Below, piece after piece: positions 13,201-24,556 of a DNA stretch of 64,000 nt. The notes beneath the pieces were generated by a model. That model did not search any database. It had not been told where the DNA came from and saw nothing but the letters and a program-made list of their open reading frames with translations. The position numbers and the translations under genes are program-made. This stretch comes from Lichenostomus cassidix (lineage: Eukaryota > Chordata > Aves > Passeriformes > Meliphagidae), in assembly GCA_008360975.2 (NCBI GenBank), contig CM039183.1, positions 78,342,350-78,406,349 on the forward strand, read 5' to 3'. How positions within the stretch are numbered: position 1 is the stretch's first letter; each line of letters begins with the position of its first letter.

Positions 13201-15177
13201 CTGTTGAGCTCTTCAACATAAGTTTCAAGTGTTCATTGACCCTTCTTTGTAAGTCTTCAAGGTCTCCCTCCTCATACAACCCTTGTTTAATCTCCTGTCC
13301 CTCTCTCCAGCTTGGGGTTTCAGAAAAGTTCATATCTGATTACATTGTCTCCACATTTCATAACAGTCAGCTCAGCTGGCAACAACCAGAATGAGAACAC
13401 ACCACGTCAAGAACTGTCATCCCATACACAACACAGACTGCTCCTTTACTATATTAAACTCTGCCCTCTGGGGAATGCATGCAATAAAACTGAATTAAAC
13501 AGAGCCAACTCTAATCTATCAGTTAAAACAAGCAAAGAAACAAACAGAACCAAAAGAAAATCCAACACAACTAGAAGGGGTTTCCTAGATCACTGATTCA
13601 AGTACTACTAATGACATCTTTCATCCAGCTCCACCTGAAGAGCAGCTGTTACTTTTCTATCCTATTCTCTAAGAGCTGTCCAGCACCTTCTGCTCGACCA
13701 ACAGCACAGCCAGACAGGGAAGCTCAGCTGCCATGCTCAGCATGGCAATCACAATCCAAGATCTGATTTGCAGCTATGCCTTCTGCAATCCAGAGGCAAC
13801 TATCATTTATATAATTTAGACCTTTTTCTCCCATCATGCTGTTAGAGACACTGAGCTGAAAAGAAGGCATGTACATAACACTTCAGCTGATATTTGAAAC
13901 CAGTAGTCTCTGCAATCAGGTTTGACCTCTGATTAAGTGGAAGAATGGAAGATAAATTAAAAACATGATGAAAACTAAGAAATATTTTTCAAGTACCTAT
14001 CATTTTTAAAAATACAGACAGTAATCAGCAGACTTTTGGGGGGCAGGGGGGCGGCAAATTCTATTCTATTTTTTTCAGAAGTGTTAATAACTTCAACAAG
14101 TTTCTTCTGTCCCTTGCAGAGCCTCCCCAAAACCTGCTGACTCTGTAGAGGCAGGGGAGATCAGCCTTTCTGGGTTGCTGTTTACCACTGCAGGCACTAC
14201 TTTTTCCCAATCTGGATGCTCATCGTGACAAATGAGACAGAAATTACATAATCTATCCTGGACCAGTGCTGCAGCACTGCATAGAGACCCTTCCCCAAAA
14301 CTTTGAAGACTGGGGAACAAACCCTTTCACAGCTCAGAAACAAAGAAACAGGATGTTTTTTTCTCTTTGGCAAAGTGCTTGCAAGACCCACCAGGTAATT
14401 GAATTGGTTTGTTACTTTTTTTCCCCCCTCTTTTTTAGTTTTCCCTCACATCATCTCCTCTAAAAAAAAAATTGTCAAATCCATTGTCTAGTTTTCAAAA
14501 AAATGTTGGTCCAGCTGTACTATCTTGTCCTAGTTAAATTTTCTCCCAATTCCAATCCATATTTTTCATCTTTCTGGTCCTTATCCTCCATTTGTTGCTT
14601 CTACTGTAAAACAGCTCCAGTCTTAAAACCCTGAATTTAGCACACTCCTTTTACAAAGAAAGTACCAATGGTAAGTTTGTTCAGAGGGGTAAAGTTCTTC
14701 TCTTATTTTCAGCCTTTTAAAAACCAAAAATTTATTTTCTGTCAGGAAAACCAAGTGCAGGTAACACAGGTAAGGCTCACCACCACTGCCTTTTTACCAT
14801 TAATAGAAAGAAATAGAAACAAATAGAAACAAAAACAAAGCAACAATGATCTTACCAAACAGTCATCAGAAGGAGCAGTTTATCTGTATTTGTTGCTGTT
14901 AACTTTTCCTGACAGTCAGATATTCCTCAGTATTGACAAATTTCTACCACAGGCAATAAATCCGTGCTTCTCTCATGCACAAGAAAAACAGTCAACAAAA
15001 GGACACAGAATAATAAACAATAATGATGACCTAATAAATGGAGGGATACTGCTAATTGCAGGGAATCTTAGGAATTAGGAGAGAGATGTTTTTGTACAAC
15101 ATTCAGTCACAAATGAAAAACAGGAACATACAGACAGGAAGCGCAGCTGCAATGAAGTATGTGTCTACTGAACTTAC
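10217..15177 (-). other. MRAP2: MRAP2 intron between first coding and transmembrane exons
   Basis: This 5-kb intron has a GTAAGT donor at 15177 and a CCAG acceptor at 10217. It contains an A-rich run near 12238-12265 and a short G-rich patch near 14037-14053. No mobile element or gene is recognisable. Confidence 0.85.
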
Positions 15178-15327
15178 ACTTATGAGCCTTCAGGCCTTCA
15201 AATGACACTGGTCCATACTCATAGTACTCGTAGTCCCAGGTGTAATCAGAGTTAGACAAGGATTGCTGGGAGGTTCTGTTCGAGATCAGCCTGAGGGAAG
15301 ACATCTTGCACCTCAATAAACACAGAC
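15178..15327 (-). CDS. MRAP2: MRAP2, first coding exon (N-terminal domain)
   Basis: Coding starts at ATG 15304-15302; bases 15305-15327 are 5' untranslated and follow an acceptor read as ATCCACAG. The exon gives residues 1-42: MSSLRLISNRTSQQS, then SDYTWDYEYYEYGPVSFEG and LKAHK. An N-glycosylation sequon (NRT) sits at residue 9. The tyrosine-rich YEYYE/GPVSFEGLKAHK block just before the membrane helix is the family's most conserved segment, implicated in receptor interaction and dual topology. The donor is GTAAGT from 15177, splitting the next codon after its first base. The frame upstream of this ATG contains no other ATG in the exon, so the start is well defined. It differs from human mainly at residues 3-4 and 30. 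Confidence 0.97.
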
Positions 15328-15419
15328 CTGTGGATAGAAAATGTGTTAATAGAAACTACCTCTAGCAGGAATTGGGAAACAGGAAATTCAAATGGGATAT
15401 CGGGAAAAAGTTACCTGAT

Positions 15420-15501
15420 CTAGTTGCACATGCCTTGAGTAGGAGGCTGGACCAGATGACCACCAGGGGTCCTTTCCAACCCAAATTTCTCTATGCTGAT
15501 G
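15420..15501 (+). mobile_element. CR1 LINE 3'-tail fragment
   Basis: A short plus-strand CR1 terminus: 'aggaggctggaccagatgac' then 'ggtcctttccaacccaaat' and a terminal 'ttctctatg'. Only about 80 bp remain. It sits close upstream of the first coding exon of MRAP2, antisense to the gene. Confidence 0.8.
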
Positions 15502-17039
15502 AACAGGCTCAATCTGCCACTACAGAAGGAAAATAAAACAGGAGTGATTTCCCTCACAGATTACCAAAAACTGCAAAGCAGCACTGAGCAGCACAAAATT
15601 ATCTTGATGGATATCTCAGTCATTACCACCATTCTGTACTGGAGCCTTGCATTTTGCAGAGTAATTTTTTTCAGAATATGAGACAGTTTTATGCAGACCA
15701 AAGGAAAGCACATCTCTGCACAGAATGTCTGCTGCAGTCGCTGGAGTCAGGACATCCAGCTTGAAACATATTCCAAAATACTTTCTGTGAAAGCAAGCTG
15801 AGCTTTGGGTAATTTTGCATTCAATTAAAACCCAGCAGAACTAACTAAGACTTCAAGTGCTAGGAGGGCCATACATAAAGAACAAAAATCAGTCACAAAA
15901 TAAGAAACACTTTCAGCCAGGGAATATGAGCAGCATTTCAAATTTGTAAAATAGTTCTTTCTGCAACTATTTTACCATGACCAAATTCTGGCAGTAATAC
16001 CTCAAAGCAATTTTAAATAAATAGTATGCCTGAAAAAGTAGACTTCACACTCAGTTACAATGTTCAGAACTTTAGACACCTACAAAAAGCTTGACTGGCA
16101 AGTTATAAATCTTTTAAAACAATAAATAGATTTATTTTGCAACCCAAACCAATTTAGCTTTCACAAGGAGCAACCTAACAGCAGGAAAGGTGAAGGGGTG
16201 CGCTGGGGAGAGAAGTGACTAACTCCATCCTTGGGTCAGGATAAGATGCTTCACCACATTACCCTTATCCTCCCCTTAGACATTCAGAAAGGCTCCAGCA
16301 TGAATAAACAGCCTGAAGCACAGAGGAGAAGGAAGAAAACGTGGTTATAATGGACAACCCAGCTCCTGGCTGAGGATGTTTCCCATATTGTACTTCCAAC
16401 CCTTTAAGAATCCACAGAGAGAAAGATATAAGTCTAACTTAAAGTGCCTCTGTTGGCAGTAAAGTTCCTCCTTGGCTTTTCCATTTCCTCAAAAGAAAGA
16501 GACAATGTTTAATTAAGCTTTGGACAGAGGTTTTCTTACTTTTAATCAACTAAAGCAACTGCTGCCTCTGGGAGAAGGAAGTAGCACAGAGAAAACCCTA
16601 GGATCCCTGTCCTAGTTCACTCCCATCTCAGCTGCCAGTTGTTTAATACAAGACTTTGTGTTTCATTTGGTGGCTGTGATCCAAGGCTACATGGTGCTAC
16701 ACAGGGTTCCCACATCTTTTTTCCCCCTTCTCCTCAATGTTTTGTTGATGACATGTCTCTTGACAACATTGATTAGTCCTGTTTAAGGTCAGTTTTTCTC
16801 TTATAGCTTTCCAGAGAAGCCTTTCATTAAAATATTCCTCATATTGCATCACTAATTGCCATTGTCACCTCCCTCCTTTTAGTATGGCAAAAAGAGCTGA
16901 AATCCATTTGGAATCTGAAAAATGTTGTTTCTTCCATTTGTCTGTCCAAATATCTTTGTATTTGTCCAAATACCTCCAAAAACTCAGCCTCAAACATGTG
17001 AAAACCTTTTATTCTACTTAAAAAGCCATCTAGCATGGT

Positions 17040-18310
17040 GGTACAAGGACCAGCACAGTGAAAGCAGTGACTTTAGACCTTGCACCTCCTGAGGACGAGC
17101 ACGGCAGGCTGAGCTGGCATAGCAGCAGCCTGTCAGGTGGATTTGCCAGGCTGCAGCAGGTCATGCAGGGATTCAGGCAAGAGGTAAGTGCTTCTAAGAG
17201 GGAACTCCTCCAGGAGATGCACTCAAACACCCTTTCTGTCTGGCATGGAGAGCCATGATTCATCCCACAGCTCTGAAGCTTTGCAGGGAGCTCCTCTAAT
17301 TGACTTTGCTGAGGGTTTTTCTGGGAGGCACAGCAGTGTTTTGAGGCAAACCTGAAAGCCCCTCTATCGATTTTGACGTGTATGGATGCAGACAGGCTTT
17401 CCCCCTCCAGCTCTCTTCTTCCAGGAGCAAGTAAGTCAGGACCAGCAACAAAAAACTTCACTTTGATTATTCAAGAAACCCCAAAGCAGAGCCATGTTCA
17501 GTGCCGCCAACCAGAAATTTGGGCAGATCGGTGTCCTGGAAACTAAAAAGAGCAAGTGTTGAGGGCCTTCTTCTGGAGCATTGGGTTGCTCTCTGCAGAA
17601 AAATGTTATCAGATATTCCCCGTGATGACCCAACTGCAGCTCCTGGAGTTGGATTACACCTTCATGAGAACTTGTTTGTAACCTGTGTGAAAGTTTGTAA
17701 GGACTCAGCTGGCCTGATAGCTGCCAGTGGCATCTGAGCAAGCCAGTTTGGCTGCTGGGCTATGTTTGCATAAAATCCATGCCCTTGAACAGCAGCAGGA
17801 GGACTTCAAACACTGTGCAGATGAACTCTTCGCTCCAATTTGGATATCACTGATACATTGCTTGAGGCTCTCAGCCACTTACCTTTCAAAATGAGTCACT
17901 GTGAAAGCAAAACTGAACACACACCATATCTGCAACACAACTTCATGGATTACAGCACCACCGGGGCCACAAAGGCATCTCTGGTTTTGCACATGACTGA
18001 AACTGTCCTTGTAACCAGCCACAGCTACCTCTGAAGCTGACCTGCATGCACAAAAACAAAACCATGTGGATTGTTCATGCCCTGTTTGCTTCTGGAGCAA
18101 GAGAAATCAGCACTATGGTAGACACAAGGAGCTTGGTGAATTTTCAATCAGAAAATACATCTATTTTCCACCTACTTCTAGTCTGCTTAGTGCCACACAA
18201 TCTGAGCACTTCACAGTCTTCAAAAGAATAAATGAGCAAAACATTGGCCCCTGGCAAACTCTGAGGATGTCAAGAGCCAGGGGAAAAAAGAAGGAACATT
18301 TCAAACTGTG
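17040..18310 (+). pseudogene. Possible decayed retrocopy or other degenerate coding-like stretch
   Basis: This stretch is richer in G+C than the surrounding intron. It carries successive open segments on the plus strand that sit in different frames: about 17058-17258 (includes RLQQVMQGFRQEVSASKREL), 17501-17737 (includes LLLEHWVALCRKMLSDIPRD), then a piece with KIHALEQQQEDFKHCADELF near 17770-17830. Stops and frame changes separate them. The peptides look like coiled-coil protein but I do not recognise the parent gene, and no clear poly(A) tail or target duplication is seen. A 143-codon minus-strand frame (17030-17461) overlaps and is equally unrecognised. It may simply be chance open sequence. 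Confidence 0.25.
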
Positions 18311-20138
18311 AGAAGGCCCAGCCTGAGAAAGCTTAGCACTACACCCTGGTGCATCAACTCCATCAGTTAGGCAGTACAACTCACCCAGAGGTTGCTGGCT
18401 ATGAGAATTTAACAACTCAGGCTCTTCCCATATCTCCTAAGACCCCATACCAGCACCAATATTCTACAAGAGGGAAAAGGGAGCCACCCCCACATTCCTT
18501 TTTACTCCATCCCAAAGACTAGGAGGTGAAGACAGAGAAAAAACAAATGAAAAAAAAACAAGCACAAACTTATTTACTCTGCTGCAATGCATCAGCTGAA
18601 AAGCAATACAGACTCCACCTTTCTACAACCCTACCACACAGAGCTTTGAACAAGCTGTGCCACTCCCAAGCACAGACAAGAAAGCAGTCTGCAGAAAATA
18701 CTTCACCTAATGGTCCTTGCTTCTTGCTAATTCTCAATACCCAAATGGGCAGGGTTTGAGATCAAATCTGTGGTCTTTTCAGGGGAATACCCAATGCCAT
18801 CTGCAATAAAAGAGATGAAAGCAGGCAATAAAAAGTTAAATTTAGCAAAAAAAAAATCTAAAAATTGACTTTACAATTAAAAAATAATAATAAATGTCAA
18901 CTCTGATACCTAGGTCATTTTTTGAAGATAAAAGAAATGTTAACAGTGGTTATGTTTATTACTGATACTCGCAAACAGCGTTGTCTGTGTGAGCTGTTGC
19001 ACTGAAGTAACAAGAATAATGTTGGATTCATCACAAAAGGAGTTTGTAACAATGGAAAGGAAGAAAGCTGGTTCAGTCACTGCTTAACCTGTGAACTAAG
19101 GATGAGAGTTTACAGTCACAGACATCATTGCCTCATACTACCATATTACACATCATATAACATACATTTTATTATCCTTATAACTGTGCAATGTAAAGTA
19201 GACTCCAACAACAAACTGCTTACACATCCCACACAAACTCCACATAATTATATACAATTTTCATACTAATTGCATAGCTACTGTTTGTACCTCGTTAAAA
19301 AGTGATGACATTATGACTTGAAAGTAGAATTTAACAAAGGCCAAAACTATTTGCCAACTATTTTCCTACAGACAATGTTAATATAAGCAAGCACTAATGC
19401 CCACTTAGCAGTCCAACTCAGCAGGGGCCACTTGGAAGTTAAGCAAGAAACTAATATGAAATCATACTATACTAGGAGTTCACTGACAACCGTATGGTTC
19501 TAAAACTAAATAAAGCAAATACTACATAAGCCCACTCATTAGCCTTGTCTGGGAAGACAGATGAATTATACCGAACATGGTATCACAGAAGCTCTGTATT
19601 CCTCTTTTGAAAGCTTTCAGTCCTGCACTGACAGTAAAGGGACATGGAACAGTTAGTAGGGAGCTGCTGGGACTTTATCCCAAAACACACTGAAGCTTAG
19701 CTCAGCTCCAGTACCAAAAGCTTTAGATATTACAGCCAGAACATAGTCTTAAGAGACAGCATTATTTAAAAGAAATAAAGATTAGCCGTAATTCCATTTA
19801 TTTCCTGCATCTAGGGCAGGACTACACAATCAGTACTGAGCCCATTATCCTCTCCCCACTAAAAGACAACTTCTTCTTAGACGTGCAGGTACAGCAGCTG
19901 CAAACCCAACTTCCCTCAAGACCAACCAGACTAGAAGAAGTCCTACCAGTAAGCATCAAAGTACTGAGAGTTTTCAGTCCTATAATGTTATAAATGCTTA
20001 CATCAATGGTATAGATATGTATGTTTAACACTTTCCAAAAGAAAGGCTGCTTTTCCCTCAGCTATTTATAATATTGCCTATTTTAACCATTCTTGCTAAA
20101 AAATTTTAACCTCTCAGGCTGATTTGTTCTAGAAAGTG

Positions 20139-20170
20139 AAAGTGAAAGAACCCTGAAGTGAAAGAACCCT
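20139..20170. repeat. 16-bp tandem duplication
   Basis: The unit (a/g)aagtgaaagaaccct occurs twice in direct succession with one difference. Confidence 0.8.
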
Positions 20171-22814
20171 GGCATAGCTACTAATGAGGTAAGATTAAAC
20201 TGTAAAGCAAGTTTTATTAAATATTTATTTTTATTGGCTTTATTCTCACAGAAAGCTCAGTGCTGACATGGGGATGTTCTGAATTCCTTTCTAACCCTGA
20301 AATCTGTCAATCCAATGCCTTATTCTGAGCAGAGAGAAAGGAAAACTTCCCCCCTCCACTCACTGACCAGCTCAATGCAGGTCAACTGGAATGGCTCCAA
20401 CAGAATATGGCATTCAATTTGTGCTATCATGTAAGAACCTATTAAAAAAAAAAAGCAGCCTCCACAGTAGGGACTAAGCAAACATTACAAAATAATTCTA
20501 TAATCTTCACACAGCATCCATCTGGTCTGAAGTACAGGCCCCAGCACACTTCCCATAGCACCTCTTCACTTCTCAATGGCTCTTCCTGCAGAAATAATTC
20601 TGTTCCCAGCCTCTGCTGAAGCCAGAGCAAGATAAACCAGCTGGCAGGGATGAAATAAAACCAAACAAAACAGGTATGATAGATCATTTATCAGAGCTAC
20701 TACCACACTTGGGTATCTCACAGCTGGGTTTTGACATTGCTATGGTGGAAAAATTCTCAGCTTGTGCTCTCATCCACACAGGGTCTGTAAGTCATCATCT
20801 CTCAGATGCAAAATAATACATGAGCTTTGTGATTTGAATTATGTATTACATCTCCTCAAGAACTAATAAAGTTATAGAGCTGTTCTTAAAATTTCCACAC
20901 CTATATGACAAACATTTTCTTAACTTTTCTGGTTATCCTACAACACAATGCAGAAATATTGCCTTCATCAGTTCATTGACAATTTTAAGCACTCAAATGC
21001 TTGAAATGGAGCTGTTCATTCAAAGTCAAACTGGTCTGTGATTGTTTCAAACAAGAACTGGGTTTCTTTTCCACTTGTCTTCAAATCTATGTCTTCCCTC
21101 CAGCACTGCTGAAGAAGCAAACAAATTATTGTAGTGCCTCAAATACAACTTTCTCCTCAGGTAGATCAGACAGCAGTACACAACTCACAGGCACACGTTT
21201 GAATTTTCCCATTCTTGTCCCTGCCACGGCTCTGTGTTACAACAGGCTACAAATAAGTAACTAGATGCCAAGAAAACATCACTAAACCAGTACAACCACA
21301 GCCCATTGCAGTGAGTACACAGAATAAAGCCTTCATTTATTTGTAATATAATTTTGTAATAATAAGATTTGTAATATAATTTTGCCAGTAATAGCTGCTA
21401 TTACAGGTTCTAAGATTTTAAATTTGATTTAAATTGTTGAACAAGCTGCAAGAGTATCATCTGTGCTTCACTCAAAACCTCTTCCATCACAAAGTGTACA
21501 TGGATGATCAGTGAAAGAGTAGGCAGTAAATTACTTTGTCCAGCTCTTAATATTCTGGGGGTTTTTTCCCCTTAAAAAAGTAAAATTTCTTGCAATAGCT
21601 TGATTAAGTTTATACATATTTGGTTGTGATTGAAACACCCATAATGTCTCATTATTTTCAACGAGAATGGAGCCAGGCTGTCCTCAGTCAATTGAGCTCT
21701 GCCATTGCCCTGGCATCTTTCCAGGCATTTACTCCTGTGGTCAAAATTATCTTGACTCTCTGATTAAGAACCTGAGTAGAAAGCCACAAATGGACAAGAA
21801 AAACAACCAGAATTTGACACTATTACCTGATTATCTCTACACAGAAACCACAACATCTCTTTATGATTACATAAATCTGCACCCCTGTGTACACAGTCTC
21901 TGGGAACTCAAATGGGAGGAACAGACCAAAACAGGGAGGAGTGACTCCAAGCCAGAGCAATGGGCTGGGAAACACACCTGGAAATAGAAGTACCTCAATG
22001 CTCTTTCCAATCCAGCCCAGCCAGCCCTGTTGAAGCAGTTTGAGGCAGCACTGCCACTGCTGTCCCACCTCTGTACAAGCTACGCCTATCCTGTCACAGG
22101 TGGACTGCCAAACTAGTGGTGTGTCTACAGTTCCAGTCACTGTCCAGCTTTCAGTGCCAAACAAGGCTGATATGACAGATGAAAAGGCAAATGTCAGGGA
22201 ACAGGGACTGCTCTGGGAGAAGTTTTGCTAGCTTGTCATTGAGGTGATCATTTCCAGCAAAGAAAAAAAAAAAGGCAGACAGCTCAGGAGAGGGACCTGA
22301 ACTTACATACCAGTCACTGTCAACAGGGGCTGGGGCCAGAAGAAGAGACCACTGAGATGACAACTGTTCAAAACAGGCTGTTTAAGGGAGAAGGAAGGGG
22401 GGAAAGTATGAGGGCAGGGGGAAAATGTGAGAATCAACAAAAGACTAGGGAAGAGCACATGGAGAAAGGGAAGAAAGCAAGAATGAGAACAGGAGAAGTA
22501 ATCTAAGCCTGTATGGATAAGGGAGGTTCATCCCTTCAGTCTGAAAGCACAAAGGAAGACAGATGTTACCGGGAGGCAAAAAAACCCCACAACAAACACA
22601 CAACAAACTTATCTTGCTTTTCTTTTTTTCCCCTCAAACATTTTTTGGTTACATTTTTAAGTTCATTCGAATGCTCAGCAGTCAGCGCTTTTTAGCTGTG
22701 TTGCTTTGGAATACAGAAGGAATCACTCCGTTACAAATTCAGAGAGGAGACACGAGCTTTTCTGCAGCCGGCATTCTCCACGGCACCCAAATGAACAATA
22801 CCACCTCATGTATG

Positions 22815-22844
22815 TTATTTATTATTATTATTATTATTATTATT
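22815..22844. repeat. (TTA)n microsatellite
   Basis: About ten TTA units lie immediately upstream (plus-strand left) of the CpG island, near the start of MRAP2 intron 1. It is likely to vary in length between individuals. Confidence 0.9.
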
Positions 22845-22990
22845 CAAAATAAAAGAAAAATTAGCGGAGCGCTTCAGACCTTAAGGCTTGCGGGAGCCGC
22901 CTGGTCTCTGTTCCGAGCCGCCTCGGCCACCTGTTACCGCAGGCTGAACTCCAGGCGCTTCCCGCGCCGCCCAGCCGGGAGCACCGCCGC

Positions 22991-23040
22991 GGGGAGGGAC
23001 AGGACGGGACGGGACACGGCCGGCAGGGCAGGGCAGGGCT
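22991..23040 (+). other. G-run cluster, possible G-quadruplex
   Basis: Seven runs of three or more G occur within 50 bases on the plus strand, partly as GGGAC and GGGCA repeats. They fall about 65 bp inside the putative MRAP2 intron 1, on the strand opposite the RNA. Confidence 0.5.
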
Positions 23041-23104
23041 GTCCTTTTCTGCCCTCCGCTCGCTCACCCCCAGCCCCGCAGCGCCGGCTCCTCGCTACTC
23101 TTAC

Positions 23105-23250
23105 CGCGCCAGGCACGTCCGCCCGGCCAGATCCCGGAGCGCCGCTTCGTCCCGGCAGAAAGGCGCAGCTCCCTCGGAACGCCCTGGCCACGGCGAGCCG
23201 AGCCGAGCCGAGCCAGCGCTGCTGGCGGGATGGAGCGAGAAGGATGCCGC
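23105..23250 (-). other. MRAP2: Putative MRAP2 exon 1 (5' untranslated)
   Basis: A good donor, GCG|GTAAGAG, lies on the minus strand with the exon ending at 23105. It could splice to the acceptor at 15327/15328. The upstream end is only a guess, placed inside the CpG island. No ATG-led frame continues into MRAP2, so the exon would be non-coding, as in human MRAP2. Confidence 0.5.
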
Positions 23251-23767
23251 GGGAGGAATGGAGAGGTAGGGCGGGATGCTGCGGGTGGGATGCTGCGGGA
23301 GGAACGGAGCGGTCGGGCGGAATGGAGAGGGCTCGCTCCCCGGCAGAGCCAATGAATCAGCAGCAGGAGCTGCCCCGAGCCGCGCGGGCGGCATGGATCG
23401 GCCGCGTGACGCTGCCGCTCCAATGGGCAGCGGGGAGGGAGCGATCCCCCCCGCCGCAGGTGCGGGCAGGGCGCGGAGCCGGCAGCGGCAGCGGCGAGCT
23501 CCAGGCACAGCACCAGGGAGTAACCCTGCGTGTCGCTTGCCGGGCAGGAGCTCACACATCCCAAGGGGAAACATCAGTTTTGGAGGGAGAAGGATGGCTT
23601 GTCCCCACTCGGAGGTGGAGGCACCACTGTGCTTGCACATAGCAAGTCTCTGTGAGTGGGACCTGGTGGGAAGTAGCGAAGGTTTTAGACGTGCTGTCTC
23701 AGCAGCCAGGAGGTGAAAGGCAGTGCCCTAAATCTACAGGGATTTGTTCCAGGCCTCTTGGACCATA

Positions 23768-24042
23768 TCACAGAATGGGTCAGGCTGGAAAGGACCACAG
23801 TGGATCAAGTGGTCCAATCTCCCCGTTAAAGCTGGGTCATCCCAGAGCACAGTGCGCAGGATTGCATCCACAGGGTTCTTGAGTATCTCCAGTAAGGGAG
23901 ACTCCACAATCTCTCTGAGCAATCTGTTCCAGTGCTCAGTCACCAGCACAGAAAAGAAGTTCTTCATGTTCAGGTGGGACTTTCTGCCCATCAGTTTCTG
24001 CATGTTGAAGAGCCTGGCTTCATCCTCTTGGCACCCCCTTTA
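23768..24042 (-). mobile_element. CR1 LINE fragment, minus strand
   Basis: The left edge 'tcacagaatgggtcaggctg' followed by 'gaaaggaccacagtgga' is the reverse complement of a CR1 3' end. Further right come 'gactccacaatctctctgag' and 'aatctgttccagtgctcagt', which are the end of the reverse transcriptase frame in antisense. On the minus strand it reads as a degenerate peptide including EHWNRLLREIVESPLLEILK. It lies about 0.2 kb upstream of the MRAP2 CpG island. Confidence 0.85.
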
Positions 24043-24166
24043 GATGCTTATATACACCAATGAGGTAAACCATGGATTTCTAAACCTATCAACTGTAGTT
24101 TCTTAATTTAAGGAGACATTTTGGAGTATGTGATATCTGTAGCTTGCTCTGACAGATTCTTTGGGG

Positions 24167-24556
24167 GTTGGTAGGGCATCTGGAGATCATCCAGGCCTGC
24201 TAGGTTAGGGTGTATTGTTCAGGACATGAGTTGGGTCTTCAGTAGCTCCAAGGATGGAGACTCCACAACCTGTCTGGGACACCCTGATCACCCTCAAGTA
24301 AAAAAAATCCCCATTTTCTTATGTTTAACGGAAGTATCTGCTATTACAATTCATGTCCATTTCCTCTTGTCCTGTCACAGGACTACACTGGACACCACTG
24401 AGAACAATCCCAGTCCACCTGCTTTATTCCCACCATCAGTTCTTCATCCACATTGGAAAGACCATCCTGAGCCTTCTCTAGGCTAAGCAATCACAGGTCC
24501 CTTAGTCAATTCTCATACATCACATGCCCAGGCTCTTCACCATCTTCATGGCTTTT
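24167..24556 (-). mobile_element. Second CR1 fragment, minus strand
   Basis: It repeats the same antisense CR1 order as the neighbouring copy: 'gatcatccaggcctgct', 'ggatggagactccacaacct', 'tcttgtcctgtcacaggac' and 'gagccttctctaggctaa'. It is diverged and gapped relative to a typical CR1. The roughly 120 bp between the two fragments does not look like CR1, so these are probably two insertions. Confidence 0.75.

Larger units (their letters stand above)
15328..23104 (-). other. MRAP2: MRAP2 first intron
   Basis: This intron of about 7.8 kb lies between the putative non-coding first exon in the CpG island and the first coding exon. It contains a CR1 tail (15420-15501), the unusual stretch at 17040-18310, a 16-bp tandem duplication at 20139-20170 and a TTA microsatellite at 22815-22844. 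The right boundary depends on the inferred exon 1 donor. Confidence 0.6.
22860..23560 (-). promoter_or_regulatory. MRAP2: CpG island, putative MRAP2 promoter
   Basis: The sequence changes abruptly from AT-rich to strongly GC- and CpG-rich for about 700 bp, with repeated CCGC, GGCGG and GCCG motifs. CCAAT pentamers lie at about 23348 and 23421. It sits about 7.8 kb upstream of the first coding exon of MRAP2, which is where the human gene's non-coding first exon would be expected, and no other gene is nearby. There is no obvious TATA box, as is usual for CpG-island promoters. The exact start site cannot be read from sequence. Long open frames in several frames here are a by-product of high GC. 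Confidence 0.75.

Noticed and set aside
21667..22164. Frames of 106 (+) and 113 (-) codons inside MRAP2 intron 1
   Set aside because: They overlap in antisense, resemble no protein family and have no exon-like borders.
22563..23642. A 359-codon plus-strand frame and several 85-179 codon minus-strand frames over the CpG island
   Set aside because: They overlap in several frames at once, are rich in Arg, Ala, Pro and Gly, and match no family. This is the expected effect of high GC lowering stop-codon frequency.
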